Positions 46,371 through 56,399 of a stretch of DNA of 64,000 nt are shown here, in pieces; position 1 is the first letter of the stretch, and each line of letters starts with the position of its first letter. The position numbers and the translations under genes are program-made. Source of the stretch: Lysobacter antibioticus HS124 (GTDB taxonomy: Bacteria > Pseudomonadota > Gammaproteobacteria > Xanthomonadales > Xanthomonadaceae); the NCBI RefSeq assembly GCF_000336385.2, contig NZ_HG424513.1:1-64000 (forward strand). The letters run 5' to 3'. Under the pieces are notes generated by a model, which was given only the letters and a program-made list of their open reading frames with translations, searched no databases and had not been told where the DNA came from.

Positions 46371-46730
46371 ATGGCACGAGTTAAGCGTGGTGTTACGGCG
46401 CGTCGCCGTCACAAGAAAATCCTGAAGCAGGCCAAGGGCTACTACAACGCCCGCCGCAAGGTCTTCCGCGTCGCCAAGCAGGCGGTGACGAAGGCCCTGC
46501 AGTACGCCTACATCGGTCGTAAGCAGAAGAAGCGCAATTTCCGTTCGCTGTGGATCACCCGCATCAACGCGGCGGCCCGCATCAACGGCCTGAGCTACAG
46601 CCGTTTCATCAACGGCCTGCTGAAGGCCGGCATCACCCTCGACCGTAAGGTGCTGGCGGACATCGCCGTGCACGACGCGAAGGGTTTTGCGGCGCTGGCG
46701 GAAAAGGCGAAGAGCGCGCTCGCGGCTTAA
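46371..46730 (+). CDS. rplT: 50S ribosomal protein L20
   Basis: A 119-residue L20. [37 protein letters not shown] and [21 protein letters not shown] are the conserved rRNA-binding parts; the C-terminal domain ends [14 protein letters not shown]20 is needed early in 50S assembly and in enterobacteria represses rpmI-rplT translation. Two hairpins follow the gene. Confidence 0.98.
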   Translation: MARVKRGVTARRRHKKILKQAKGYYNARRKVFRVAKQAVTKALQYAYIGRKQKKRNFRSLWITRINAAARINGLSYSRFINGLLKAGITLDRKVLADIAVHDAKGFAALAEKAKSALAA

Positions 46731-46748
46731 GGCGGATCCCTCCGCAAG

Positions 46749-46775
46749 AGCCCGCACCTGCGCGTGCGGACTTTT
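46749..46775 (+). terminator. Terminator after rplT
   Basis: AGCCCGCAC and GTGCGGACT pair with one mismatch around CTGCGC and end in TTTT, 18 bases after rplT. The same arms occur inside the 5' end of petC. Confidence 0.7.
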
Positions 46776-46792
46776 CACGGGGAACCTAAGGC

Positions 46793-46828
46793 ATGGGGAA
46801 GGGCGCAAGTCCTTCCCCATTGTCGTTT
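46793..46828 (+). terminator. Second hairpin downstream of rplT
   Basis: ATGGGGAAGG and CCTTCCCCAT form a perfect ten-base-pair stem with an eight-base loop followed by TGTCGTTT. Together with the hairpin at 46749 it makes a tandem stop before the next gene, or an attenuator-like leader for the gene at 46866. Confidence 0.6.
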
Positions 46829-46865
46829 CTGGGCCCGGCGAACCGGGCGGTTCGAGGAGCGGGCG

Positions 46866-48312
<1,447 letters not shown>

Positions 48313-48315
48313 GGC

Positions 48316-48418
48316 GGGGAGTCGGGATTGGGGATTCGGGATTCGCACAGCGGATCCGTCCCTTTCCCGAGTCCTGCTCTGCAAATCCCGAATCCCGAAT
48401 CCCAAATCCCGGCTCCCC
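48316..48418. repeat. GGGATT-family palindromic element between pheS and pheT
   Basis: The arms 48316-48345 and 48389-48418 are 30 bases each and match at 28 of 30 positions when inverted, around a 43-base loop. The left arm starts three bases after the pheS stop and the right arm ends on the base before the pheT ATG. The element therefore supplies all of the sequence where a pheT ribosome binding site would be; none is visible (only CCCGGCTCCCC). Confidence 0.85.
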
Positions 48419-50818
48419 ATGAAATTCAGCGAAAACTGGCTGCGCCAGCACGTCCCGACCTCCGTTTCGCGCGAGCAGCTCGCCGCGACGCTGACCGCGA
48501 TCGGGCTGGAAGTCGAAGAAGTCGTCGCGCTCGGCGAGTCCCTGCAGGGCGTGGTCGTGGCGCGCATCGTTTCCGCCGAGCGGCACCCCGAGGCCGACCG
48601 CCTGCAGATCTGCCAGGTCGAGACCGGGCAAGGCACGGTGCAGATCGTCTGCGGCGCGCCGAACGCGCGCGCCGGGCTGATCGCGCCGCTGGCCACGGTC
48701 GGCGCGCAGTTGCCGGGCGGAATCGCGATCAAGGCGGCCAAGCTGCGCGGGGTCGAGTCCTTCGGCATGTTGTGTTCGGCCAAGGAACTGGGCGTCGACC
48801 CGGATGCCTCCGGCCTGCTCGAACTGCCGGCCGACGCGCCGGTCGGCACGCCGCTGGCGCAGTACCTGGGCCTGCCGGACGCCAGCATCGAAATCAAGCT
48901 GACCCCTAACCGCGCCGACTGCTTCAGCGTGCGCGGCATCGCCTACGACGTCGCCGCCGCCACCGGCGCCAGCGTCGCAGCGCTGGACATCGCCGCGGTG
49001 CCGGCCGTCAGCGCCGAGACCCTGGCGGTCGAGCTCGATGCCGGCGCCGATGCGCCGCGCTACTGCGGCCGGGTCATCGAAGGCGTCGACGCGAGCGCGC
49101 CGACTCCGGTATGGATGGCCGAACGCCTGCGCCGCAGCGGCGTGCGTCCGGTCTCGCTGCTGGTCGACGTCACCCAGTACGTGATGCTCGAGATCGGTCA
49201 GCCCATGCACGCCTTCGACCGCGACACCTTGCAGGGCCCGGTCGGCGTGCGCCGCGCCCGCGCCGGCGAGGCGACCAAGTTGCTCAACGGCCAGGACGTG
49301 ACGCTGGACGAACAGTTCCTGGCGATCGTCGACGGCCGCGGCGCCGCGCAGCGGGTGGTCGCGCTCGGCGGCATCATGGGCGGCTACGACACCCGCGTCA
49401 CCGACGCCACCCGCAACGTGTTCCTCGAGGCCGCGCACTTCGCCCCGGCGGCGATCATCGGCCGCGGCCGCAAGCTCGGCCTGCACACCGACGCCGGCCA
49501 TCGCTTCGAGCGCGGCGTCGATCCGGAACTGCCGCGCACCGCGGTCGAGTACGCGACCCGGCTGATCCTCGACATCGCCGGCGGCGTGCCCGGCCCGGTG
49601 GTCGAATCGGCCCTGCCGGACCACCTGCCGCAGCCGCATCCGGTCGCGCTGCGCCGCGCCCGCCTGGCGCGAGTGCTGGGGCTGACCGTCGCCGACGCCG
49701 AGGTCGAACGCATCCTCGGCGCGCTCGGCCTCAAGCTCGAGCGCAGCGAGGACGGCTGGCGGGTGACTCCGCCGAGCCGCCGCTTCGACATCGCGATCGA
49801 AGAGGACCTGATCGAAGAGATCGCCCGCATCCACGGCTACGACAAGATCCCGACCACCTTGCCGGGCGGCGCCGCGCGCCTGATCGCGCCCAGCGAGGGC
49901 CGGGTCGACGCGGTCACCGTGCGCCGCCAACTGGCCGCGCGCGACTGCCTGGAGGCGATCAACTACGCCTTCGTCGACGCCGCCTGGCTGAGCCTGTGGC
50001 AGGCCGAGGCCGGCGCGGTGCCGCTGGCCAACCCGCTCAGCGCCGAGCTCGGGATCATGCGCACCTCGCTGCTGCCCGGCCTGGTCGCCGCGTTGGCACG
50101 CAATGCCGCGCGCCAGCAGGGGCGGGTGCGGCTGTTCGAACTCGGCAACGTGTTCCATGCCGGCGACGCTGCGGCGGCGCCGGTCGAGACCCAGCGCGTC
50201 GCCGTCGCGGTCTGCGGCACCGCCAGCGCCGAGCAATGGGCGGTGCCGGCGCGCGCGGTCGGTTTCCACGACCTGCGCGGCGACCTGGACAGCCTGGCTG
50301 CCTGCGCCGGCGCGAGCCTGGAGTACCGTCCGAGCCGGCCAGCCTGGGCCCACCCGGGCCGCTCGGCCGACGTGTGGCGGGTCGACGGCGGGCAAGAGCG
50401 CCGCCTGGGCTGGATCGGCCAGCTGCACCCGCGCCTGCAGCGTGCCCTGGACCTGGACCAGGACGTGATCGCGTTCGAGCTCGACCTGGCCCCGCTGAGC
50501 GAGCGCGCCCTGCCGCGCGCCGGCGGCCTGTCGCGCTTCCCCTCGGTGCGCCGCGACCGCGCGTTCATCGTCGCCGACAGCGTCTCCTGGGGCGCTGTTC
50601 AGGCGACCGTGCGGGCGGCCGCCGGCCCCAGCCTGCGGGAATTGGTCCTGTTCGACCGTTACCAGGGCAAGGGCGTGGAAACCGGATTCAAGAGTCTCGC
50701 TATGGGCTTGATTCTGCAGGATGAATCGCGCACCCTGACCGATCGGGAGGTCGATGCGGTGGTGGCCGAAGTCACCGCGGCGGTCGAGCGCGAACACGGC
50801 GCGAAACTGCGCGCCTGA
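48419..50818 (+). CDS. pheT: Phenylalanyl-tRNA synthetase beta subunit
   Basis: A 799-residue PheT. It has the N-terminal tRNA-binding (EMAP-like) domain (about 40-150), the B3/B4 editing domain with RPVSLLVDVTQYVMLEIGQPMHAFD, the B5 domain, the catalytic-like core and the C-terminal anticodon-binding FDX domain (SRFPSVRRDRAFIVAD onward). It works only with PheS. The start follows directly on a large palindrome with no recognisable Shine-Dalgarno, so its translation may depend on ribosomes arriving from pheS. Confidence 0.97.
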   Translation: MKFSENWLRQHVPTSVSREQLAATLTAIGLEVEEVVALGESLQGVVVARIVSAERHPEADRLQICQVETGQGTVQIVCGAPNARAGLIAPLATVGAQLPGGIAIKAAKLRGVESFGMLCSAKELGVDPDASGLLELPADAPVGTPLAQYLGLPDASIEIKLTPNRADCFSVRGIAYDVAAATGASVAALDIAAVPAVSAETLAVELDAGADAPRYCGRVIEGVDASAPTPVWMAERLRRSGVRPVSLLVDVTQYVMLEIGQPMHAFDRDTLQGPVGVRRARAGEATKLLNGQDVTLDEQFLAIVDGRGAAQRVVALGGIMGGYDTRVTDATRNVFLEAAHFAPAAIIGRGRKLGLHTDAGHRFERGVDPELPRTAVEYATRLILDIAGGVPGPVVESALPDHLPQPHPVALRRARLARVLGLTVADAEVERILGALGLKLERSEDGWRVTPPSRRFDIAIEEDLIEEIARIHGYDKIPTTLPGGAARLIAPSEGRVDAVTVRRQLAARDCLEAINYAFVDAAWLSLWQAEAGAVPLANPLSAELGIMRTSLLPGLVAALARNAARQQGRVRLFELGNVFHAGDAAAAPVETQRVAVAVCGTASAEQWAVPARAVGFHDLRGDLDSLAACAGASLEYRPSRPAWAHPGRSADVWRVDGGQERRLGWIGQLHPRLQRALDLDQDVIAFELDLAPLSERALPRAGGLSRFPSVRRDRAFIVADSVSWGAVQATVRAAAGPSLRELVLFDRYQGKGVETGFKSLAMGLILQDESRTLTDREVDAVVAEVTAAVEREHGAKLRA

Positions 50819-50863
50819 GCGATTGGATCGGCGTCCCGCCCCGGGCGTTGCGCAGAGGACACA

Positions 50864-51166
50864 ATGGCACTTACCAAAGCGGAAATGGCGGAGCGGTTGT
50901 TCGACGAAGTCGGACTGAACAAGCGCGAGGCCAAGGAATTCGTCGACGCGTTCTTCGACGCGTTGCGCGAAGCGCTGGAGCAGGGCCGCCAGGTCAAACT
51001 GTCGGGCTTCGGCAATTTCGATCTGCGTCGCAAAAACCAGCGGCCGGGGCGCAATCCGAAGACCGGCGAAGAGATCCCGATTTCGGCGCGGACGGTGGTG
51101 ACCTTCCGTCCGGGCCAGAAGCTGAAGGAACGCGTCGAAGCGTACAGCGGAGGGGAGCATGCTTGA
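50864..51166 (+). CDS. ihfA: Integration host factor alpha subunit
   Basis: A 100-residue DNA-bending protein of the HU/IHF family. [30 protein letters not shown] and [29 protein letters not shown] are the IHF-alpha core, with Pro in RPGRNPKTG that inserts into the minor groove. It follows pheT as in E. coli. Its last codons overlap the start of the MerR-type gene by eight bases. Confidence 0.97.
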   Translation: MALTKAEMAERLFDEVGLNKREAKEFVDAFFDALREALEQGRQVKLSGFGNFDLRRKNQRPGRNPKTGEEIPISARTVVTFRPGQKLKERVEAYSGGEHA

Positions 51167-51515
51167 TCCGGGCAGCAATCGCGAACTGCCGCCGATTCCG
51201 GCGAAGCGCTACTTCACCATCGGCGAGGTCAGCGAGCTGTGCGACGTCAAGCCGCATGTACTGCGTTACTGGGAAACCGAATTCCCCACCCTCAACCCGG
51301 TCAAGCGTCGCGGCAACCGCCGCTACTACCAGCGCCACGAAGTGCTGATGGTGCGGCAGATTCGCGGCCTGCTGTACGAACAGGGCTACACCATCGGCGG
51401 CGCGCGCCTGCGCCTGGAAGGCGAGGCGGCCAAGGACGAGTCGGCGCTGAGCTCGCAGATCGTCAAGCAGGTGCGGATGGAGCTGGAAGAGGTGCTGCAG
51501 CTGCTGCGGCGCTGA
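51159..51515 (+). CDS. MerR-family transcriptional regulator
   Basis: A 118-residue MerR-type regulator. The winged helix-turn-helix spans about 17-85 ([45 protein letters not shown]), and a short coiled-coil dimerisation helix ends in [10 protein letters not shown]. It lacks a C-terminal effector domain. The gene overlaps ihfA by eight bases and uses AGGGGAG inside ihfA as ribosome site. The order pheT-ihfA-merR is standard in gamma- and betaproteobacteria; the target of this regulator is not known. Confidence 0.93.
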   Translation: MLDPGSNRELPPIPAKRYFTIGEVSELCDVKPHVLRYWETEFPTLNPVKRRGNRRYYQRHEVLMVRQIRGLLYEQGYTIGGARLRLEGEAAKDESALSSQIVKQVRMELEEVLQLLRR

Positions 51516-51520
51516 AGCGC

Positions 51521-51597
51521 CGGGAATCGGGATTTGGGATTTGGGATTGGCAGAGCGGGGCCGTGGCGCTTCGACTCATCCCGAATCCCCAATCCCA
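51521..51597. repeat. GGGATT-family inverted-repeat element
   Basis: Left arm 51521-51550 (three GGGATTT/G units) and right arm 51577-51597 (ATCCCGAATCCCCAATCCCA) enclose 26 bases beginning CAGAGCGG. It lies six bases after the MerR gene and may help end its transcript. It precedes tRNA-Pro. Confidence 0.8.
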
Positions 51598-51656
51598 CCG
51601 CTTTACGGCTATACTTGCCGCCCCGCTCGCCACGAGCGGTACATCGCAACACACGT

Positions 51657-51733
51657 CGGGGCGTAGCGCAGCCTGGTAGCGCATCTGCCTGGGGGGCAGA
51701 GGGTCGTCGGTTCGAATCCGGCCGTCCCGACCA
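51657..51733 (+). tRNA. tRNA-Pro(GGG)
   Basis: A 77-base cloverleaf with encoded CCA. Acceptor strands CGGGGCG and CGTCCCG pair with one G-T, the T arm is GTCGG-TTCGAAT-CCGGC, and the anticodon loop CTGGGGG between TCTGC and GCAGA gives GGG. TATACT at 51610-51615 is a plausible -10 box. Confidence 0.97.
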
Positions 51734-51933
51734 TTCGATGTTGCGGAACACAGGGGCCATGCCAGTCGCTCGAAAATGAGCCGGCTCGCGCAGGCGGGCC
51801 TGATCCCGAAGCGGCGGCATCGCGCCCCGGAGCCTCGCCATATCTTTCCTGTCTTGTTCGAACGGCCTCGCGCGTGCATCGCCGAAGCCTGGTTGCCGCG
51901 TGGCGCCCCGGGGAAATCAGAGCGGCCCCGCGC

Positions 51934-53046
51934 TCAGGCTCCGCACGATTCGCGCACGATCAGTTCGACCGGCAGGCGTTCGGAATGGGGCTTTTTGCCT
52001 TCATGCGCCAACAAGGCCTTCGCGACCAGCAATCGGCCCGCTTTGACCGGGTCCTGGCGGAGGGTGGTGAGCGAAGGGTGGGTATAGGCAGAAATTTCGA
52101 TGTCGTCGTAGCCGACCACGGCGACGTCGTCCGGCACCCGCAGGCCGTGTTTGGCCAGTGAGCGCATGGCGCCGATGGCCAGCATGTCGCTGGCTGCCAC
52201 GATCCCGTCCAGCGCAGTGCCGCGCTGGAGCAGGGTGTCGACGGCCTCGGCGGCGACATCGGGGCGCAGGCTGGAGCGCAGGTGCAGATCGGGAATCGGC
52301 TTGAGCGAAGCGCGCTCCAGGGCGGCCAGGTAGCCCTGGTGGCGTTGGCTCAGCTCCATGGTCTGCAGGCCGCCCAGGAAGGCGATGCGTCTTCTGCCCA
52401 GGCGCAACAAATGCTCGGTGGCGCGCTGGCCGCCTCTGAGGTTGTCCGAGCCGACGCAGCAATAGGACTGATCCTCCAGTTCGGCGCCCCAGACCACGAA
52501 CGGGAATCCGTCGCGCGCCAACTGGTTCAGCATCGGGTGCAGTTGCTGCTGGCCAAGAACGATCATCACTTCCGAACCGTTGGACTCGAGCAGTTCGTTG
52601 AATGAGCGGGCATCGGCCGGCACGGAGTGACTGACCGAGAAGTCCAGGCCGCGTTCGCGCATCGCCTTGGCGATGCCGCCCAGCAGGCCGAGGCTGAAAG
52701 GATTGATCGGTTCGGTCGGCAGTTCGTTCGATGGCGCCATGACCACCTTGAGCGGGGCCGCGCCGGGGCGGGGCATCGCGCGCGACCGGCGTCGGCCCGG
52801 CGTGTTGTAGCGGGCGTTCTCGGCCAGGCCGAGGATCAACTGGCGGGTGTCGGCATTGACCCGCGCGCCGCCGTTTAGGGCCCGCGATACCGTGGAAATC
52901 GACACGCCCGCCTGCTTGGCGATGTCTTCGAGCCGAAGTTTCCTTTGCCGCTGCTTCGCGTCGTCTGGCTGGGTCAAGGCAGGGACCTCCGAAGCGAGGG
53001 CGCCGGTGCGGGGCGATGACGAGCGTTCGGCGGCGTTGCCCGCCAC
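51934..53046 (-). CDS. LacI-family transcriptional repressor (alpha-glucoside locus)
   Basis: A 370-residue LacI-type regulator with an unusual 35-residue N-terminal extension before the helix-turn-helix (RLEDIAKQAGVSISTVSRALNGG, about 38-60). The periplasmic-binding-like ligand domain follows, including GIVAASDMLAIGAMRSLAKHGLRVPDDVAVVGYDDIE and the C-terminal ERLPVELIVRESC. A TTG start near 52979 would remove most of the extension. It is divergent from the TonB receptor-GH97-glucokinase genes, with 585 bases between them containing several palindromes. It is therefore the likely repressor of that locus with a maltose-like or glucose-derived inducer; this is inferred from context. Confidence 0.9.
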   Translation of the reverse strand: MAGNAAERSSSPRTGALASEVPALTQPDDAKQRQRKLRLEDIAKQAGVSISTVSRALNGGARVNADTRQLILGLAENARYNTPGRRRSRAMPRPGAAPLKVVMAPSNELPTEPINPFSLGLLGGIAKAMRERGLDFSVSHSVPADARSFNELLESNGSEVMIVLGQQQLHPMLNQLARDGFPFVVWGAELEDQSYCCVGSDNLRGGQRATEHLLRLGRRRIAFLGGLQTMELSQRHQGYLAALERASLKPIPDLHLRSSLRPDVAAEAVDTLLQRGTALDGIVAASDMLAIGAMRSLAKHGLRVPDDVAVVGYDDIEISAYTHPSLTTLRQDPVKAGRLLVAKALLAHEGKKPHSERLPVELIVRESCGA

Positions 53047-53457
53047 CGCCGGCCGATGCGCCCGAAATCCCAGGCGCAGGCGTCACCGGCCGGCCGAATG
53101 TGTGCGTTTTCCCTAGCCGCTTCGCCGTTGCCGAAGCGCCGGCACCGCCGGTTCGCGCAAGTTCGTTGTGCGGATGCAGCAATACCCGTCGGTACCACCG
53201 GGCATCGAACAGGGCCTGCCGTCCGCGCGGGCGAGGGCATCGTCCTCGACCGCCGGGGCGACTGTCGGTGCGGGTCGGGCGCTGCCCGGCGATGCCATCG
53301 GACGGGTGTGCAGTGTTCGCCGGGGCCTGCGAAACGGGCGCCGCCTCGCTCCAAGCGATTGATCGGGCTGGGGAAGCGCTGATGCACGCCGAGGCTCCTG
53401 CAACGTCTGGTCGGGGCGAAGTGCGAGGGATGCCGGGTCGAGTCTGGACTGTTTCCG

Positions 53458-53469
53458 ATGCAATTGCAT
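53458..53469. promoter_or_regulatory. Palindrome ATGCAATTGCAT
   Basis: A perfect 12-base palindrome in the LacI/receptor intergenic region. Its core GCAATTGC recurs at 53553-53560. Candidate auxiliary operator site. Confidence 0.4.
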
Positions 53470-53513
53470 GGAGTTTGCAGGGCACGACGGCCGTTGCAAC
53501 AAATGTGACAACA

Positions 53514-53525
53514 GTTTGAGCAAAC
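53514..53525. promoter_or_regulatory. Palindrome GTTTGAGCAAAC, candidate LacI-family operator
   Basis: Five-two-five palindrome (GTTTG-AG-CAAAC) about 107 bases before the receptor start, of the size and half-site type bound by LacI-family repressors. It is preceded by ATGTGACA, reminiscent of a CRP/Clp half-site. Confidence 0.45.
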
Positions 53526-53547
53526 TATCATGCAAAAACACATTAAT

Positions 53548-53562
53548 TTGCAGCAATTGCAA
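53548..53562. promoter_or_regulatory. Inverted repeat TTGCA-N5-TGCAA
   Basis: A perfect five-base inverted repeat with GCAAT between the arms, 70 bases before the receptor start. It could be part of a LacI or other operator set with the palindromes at 53458 and 53514. Confidence 0.4.
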
Positions 53563-53631
53563 GTCACAAATCAGCTGGCCTAGTGTCCGCCGCCGGGAGC
53601 GCTGCCCTGTCGGCAGCAGGAGGCAACACCG

Positions 53632-56376
53632 ATGAGCGAGACACCGAAGCGGGCGCCACTGACGTCCGCCTGCCTGTTGGTCATCGCATTGATGAGCCAA
53701 CGGGCCAATGCCCAAGCGCCGTCCGCCGACTCCGTCGCGCCGCAGGCGCCCGAGCCGGCTCCGACTCAGGCAGTGACCGATCTCGATCGGATCCAGGTAG
53801 TCGGCATCCGCGGCAGTCTGGAGCGCTCTTCGGACCGCAAGCGCGACGAAAAATCGATCACCGACACCATCAGCGCCGAGGATGTCGGCAAATTTCCCGA
53901 CGCCAACATCGCAGACGCGCTGCAGCGCGTCACCGGCGTGCAGATCGGGCGAACCACCGGTGGCGAAGGGCGCTTTGTCTCGATTCGCGGTCTGAACAGC
54001 CAGTTCAATCTGACGACGTTCAACGGCCGCGTGCTCGCTACCGACAACGCCGGGCGGGATTTCAGCTTCGACGTGATGCCCGCGGAAGTCCTGAATCGGG
54101 TCACGGTGTACAAGTCGCCCACCGCATCGCAACCGGACGGCAGCATCGGCGGCCTGGTCGAATTGTCGACCTTCGATCCCTTGTCGCGGCCCGGCCGGCA
54201 CTTCAGCGGCTCGGTCAGCGCCCTCCACGACGATGCTTCGTCGTCGACCACGCCGCGGCTGGGCTTCATCGGCAGCGATACCTTCCGGGACAACACCGTC
54301 GGCGTGTTCGGCGGGTTGTACTACTACAAGCGCAAGTGGCGTTCCGATACGTTCGAAAGCTTCGCGCGCAGCACCGAGACCACCGACGCCAACGGCGACG
54401 GCGTCCGCAGCGATCAGGCCGACGGTCGCGGCGCCTTCCCCGGCATCATCTCCTATCAGGTCAAGACCGGCGACCGCGAGCGGCTGAGCTGGGTGGGCGG
54501 ATTGACCTGGCGGCCGAACGACCGCCTGAAGACCACGCTGGACGCGTTTTATTCGCGCTACGAGACGCCCGAGACCAACTACTCGTACAACGTCAACTTC
54601 TACAGCAACGACGGCTGGGGGCGCTTCGCCAACGCGACCCTGGCGCCGTGGAACGGCGGGGGCGTCAACCGCCACTTGATCACGTCCTTCGATCTGGACG
54701 ATACGCCGCTCGAAATCGGTACCGACAGCAAAGAGCGCAGCGTCGATCTGTACCAGGTCGGCTGGAACACCCGGTTCCAAGCGACCGACAAGCTCGCGGC
54801 CACGTTCGACCTCGCCTACTCGGTCGCGGACCGGCCGAACTCAGGCAAGGACTACTTCACGGTCGCCGGGGTCAATGGCGGCCGTTATCGCTACCAGGCG
54901 GCCAGCCCGGTGCCGAGCGTCACCTGCGTCTTGCCGGACGGCCGCAGCTGCCTGGACGTGAGCAACGACGAAATCGGCCTGCATTTCATGGAGCAGAAGG
55001 GCGAGTCGACTCGCGACGAAGCCATTTCGGCGCGCGCGGACTTCGACTACGTGACCTACCTGGGCGACGTCATGGCGACGCTGGAGGGCGGGTTGTTCTA
55101 CGCCAATCGGGAAAAGGACAAGAAATTCTTCGCGTCCCCCAGCGGTTGCGGCTACTGCGGCTTCGGCGACACGCTGGGAGAGGCCGGCGTGCGCGCGACG
55201 ACGGCCTTTCCCGACGGCGGATATCGCGCGGGCCTGGTCGGCGGCCGCAATCGCTGGCCGGCGCTGGACGCCGCGGCCCTGTTCCAGGCGGCGGTCAAGC
55301 TGCGCGGGCAGGAATACTTCGATTCGACTATCGCCGCCAAGCTGCGCGAACGCGCTTCGTCGTCGATCGAGGAGGATCAGTACGGCGGCTATGTGCAGGC
55401 GAACTTCAGCGGCGACCGCTGGGACGGCAATGTCGGCTTGCGCTACGTCCGCACCGACATGACCTCCAAGGGGCACAGCCAGGAGCTGTTGGCCCTGGAA
55501 CCGATTCCGAACAGCACCAACTACCGGCCGACCTTCTCCGACGTGCATCCGGTCAGCGTCGATCACAACTACGACGATTGGCTGCCGTCGGCCAATTTCA
55601 CTTATCGCTTCAACGACAACCTGCAACTGCGCGCAGCCGCGTCGCGGGCGATTACCCGGCCGACGTTCACCCAACTCGGCGTGGATGTGAACTACGAGAT
55701 CAACAGCTATCCGCCCCGGGTCACCCGGAACGGCAACCCGGAGTTGGAGGCGATCCGTTCCGATGCGTTCGATCTGTCGCTGGAGTGGTATGGCGACGAG
55801 GGCGCGGCCGCGTCGGTGGCCCTGTTCCACAAGCGGATCGACGGCTTCGTCACCATGGGGCTGTTCCCGGAAACGATCCTGGGCCAGACTTTCCAGGTGA
55901 CCGCGCCGCTGAACGGAGATACCGCCCAGTTGACCGGGCTGGAGGCGGCCTACCAGTACATGCACCCCAGCGGCTTTGGCGGTCAGATCAATTACACCTA
56001 TGTGGACAGCACCGCCGACGTCACCGTCAACGGCGTGCGCAAAACCACGACGCTGGACGGCGTGTCCAGGAATACGCTCAACCTGCAGGCGATCTACGAA
56101 AAAGGGCCGATCGCCGCGCGCCTGTCCTATTCGTATCGGGACAAGTACGTTTCCTGCGCGGTCTGCGGCCCCGTCAACACGCCGGCCACCACGGCCGCTT
56201 CGGGATTCCTGGACCTCAGCGCAAGCTACGCCTTCAACGACAAGGTCACCGGCTTCTTGCAGGTCTACAACTTGACCGAGGAAGTGCAGCATACCTACGC
56301 CTTGGACGAACGTTTCACCACCTTCTACGAACCGTTCGCCCGCCGTTTCGAACTCGGGGTTCGGGTGAGCTTCTGA
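53632..56376 (+). CDS. TonB-dependent receptor (predicted alpha-glucoside/maltodextrin uptake)
   Basis: A 914-residue outer-membrane receptor. The signal peptide ends at ANAQ. The plug domain starts with a TonB box-like DLDRIQVVGIRGSL and contains DTISAEDVGKFPDANIADALQRVTGVQI and VSIRGLNSQFNLTTFNGR, phrases of the Xanthomonadales/Caulobacter sugar-receptor group. The barrel ends RRFELGVRVSF with terminal Phe. AGGAGG precedes the start. It is the first gene of an operon with a GH97 glycosidase (24 bases on) and glucokinase, which suggests import of alpha-glucosides or maltodextrins. Repression by the divergent LacI-type protein is likely. Confidence 0.92.
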   Translation: MSETPKRAPLTSACLLVIALMSQRANAQAPSADSVAPQAPEPAPTQAVTDLDRIQVVGIRGSLERSSDRKRDEKSITDTISAEDVGKFPDANIADALQRVTGVQIGRTTGGEGRFVSIRGLNSQFNLTTFNGRVLATDNAGRDFSFDVMPAEVLNRVTVYKSPTASQPDGSIGGLVELSTFDPLSRPGRHFSGSVSALHDDASSSTTPRLGFIGSDTFRDNTVGVFGGLYYYKRKWRSDTFESFARSTETTDANGDGVRSDQADGRGAFPGIISYQVKTGDRERLSWVGGLTWRPNDRLKTTLDAFYSRYETPETNYSYNVNFYSNDGWGRFANATLAPWNGGGVNRHLITSFDLDDTPLEIGTDSKERSVDLYQVGWNTRFQATDKLAATFDLAYSVADRPNSGKDYFTVAGVNGGRYRYQAASPVPSVTCVLPDGRSCLDVSNDEIGLHFMEQKGESTRDEAISARADFDYVTYLGDVMATLEGGLFYANREKDKKFFASPSGCGYCGFGDTLGEAGVRATTAFPDGGYRAGLVGGRNRWPALDAAALFQAAVKLRGQEYFDSTIAAKLRERASSSIEEDQYGGYVQANFSGDRWDGNVGLRYVRTDMTSKGHSQELLALEPIPNSTNYRPTFSDVHPVSVDHNYDDWLPSANFTYRFNDNLQLRAAASRAITRPTFTQLGVDVNYEINSYPPRVTRNGNPELEAIRSDAFDLSLEWYGDEGAAASVALFHKRIDGFVTMGLFPETILGQTFQVTAPLNGDTAQLTGLEAAYQYMHPSGFGGQINYTYVDSTADVTVNGVRKTTTLDGVSRNTLNLQAIYEKGPIAARLSYSYRDKYVSCAVCGPVNTPATTAASGFLDLSASYAFNDKVTGFLQVYNLTEEVQHTYALDERFTTFYEPFARRFELGVRVSF

Positions 56377-56399
56377 TCGATTCACGGAGCCGACATCAG

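Larger units (their letters stand above)
53047..53631. other. Divergent regulatory region of the alpha-glucoside locus
   Basis: 585 bases between the LacI gene and the receptor gene. The part near the LacI gene is GC-rich with no supported gene. The last 170 bases are A+T-rich and hold three palindromes (53458-53469, 53514-53525, 53548-53562), so regulation and the receptor promoter are expected there. Confidence 0.6.

Noticed and set aside
46764-46865. Longer N-terminus for the exported protein before pheS
   Set aside because: It would run through the second hairpin (46793-46820) and hide the signal peptide; the ATG at 46866 has a good ribosome site.
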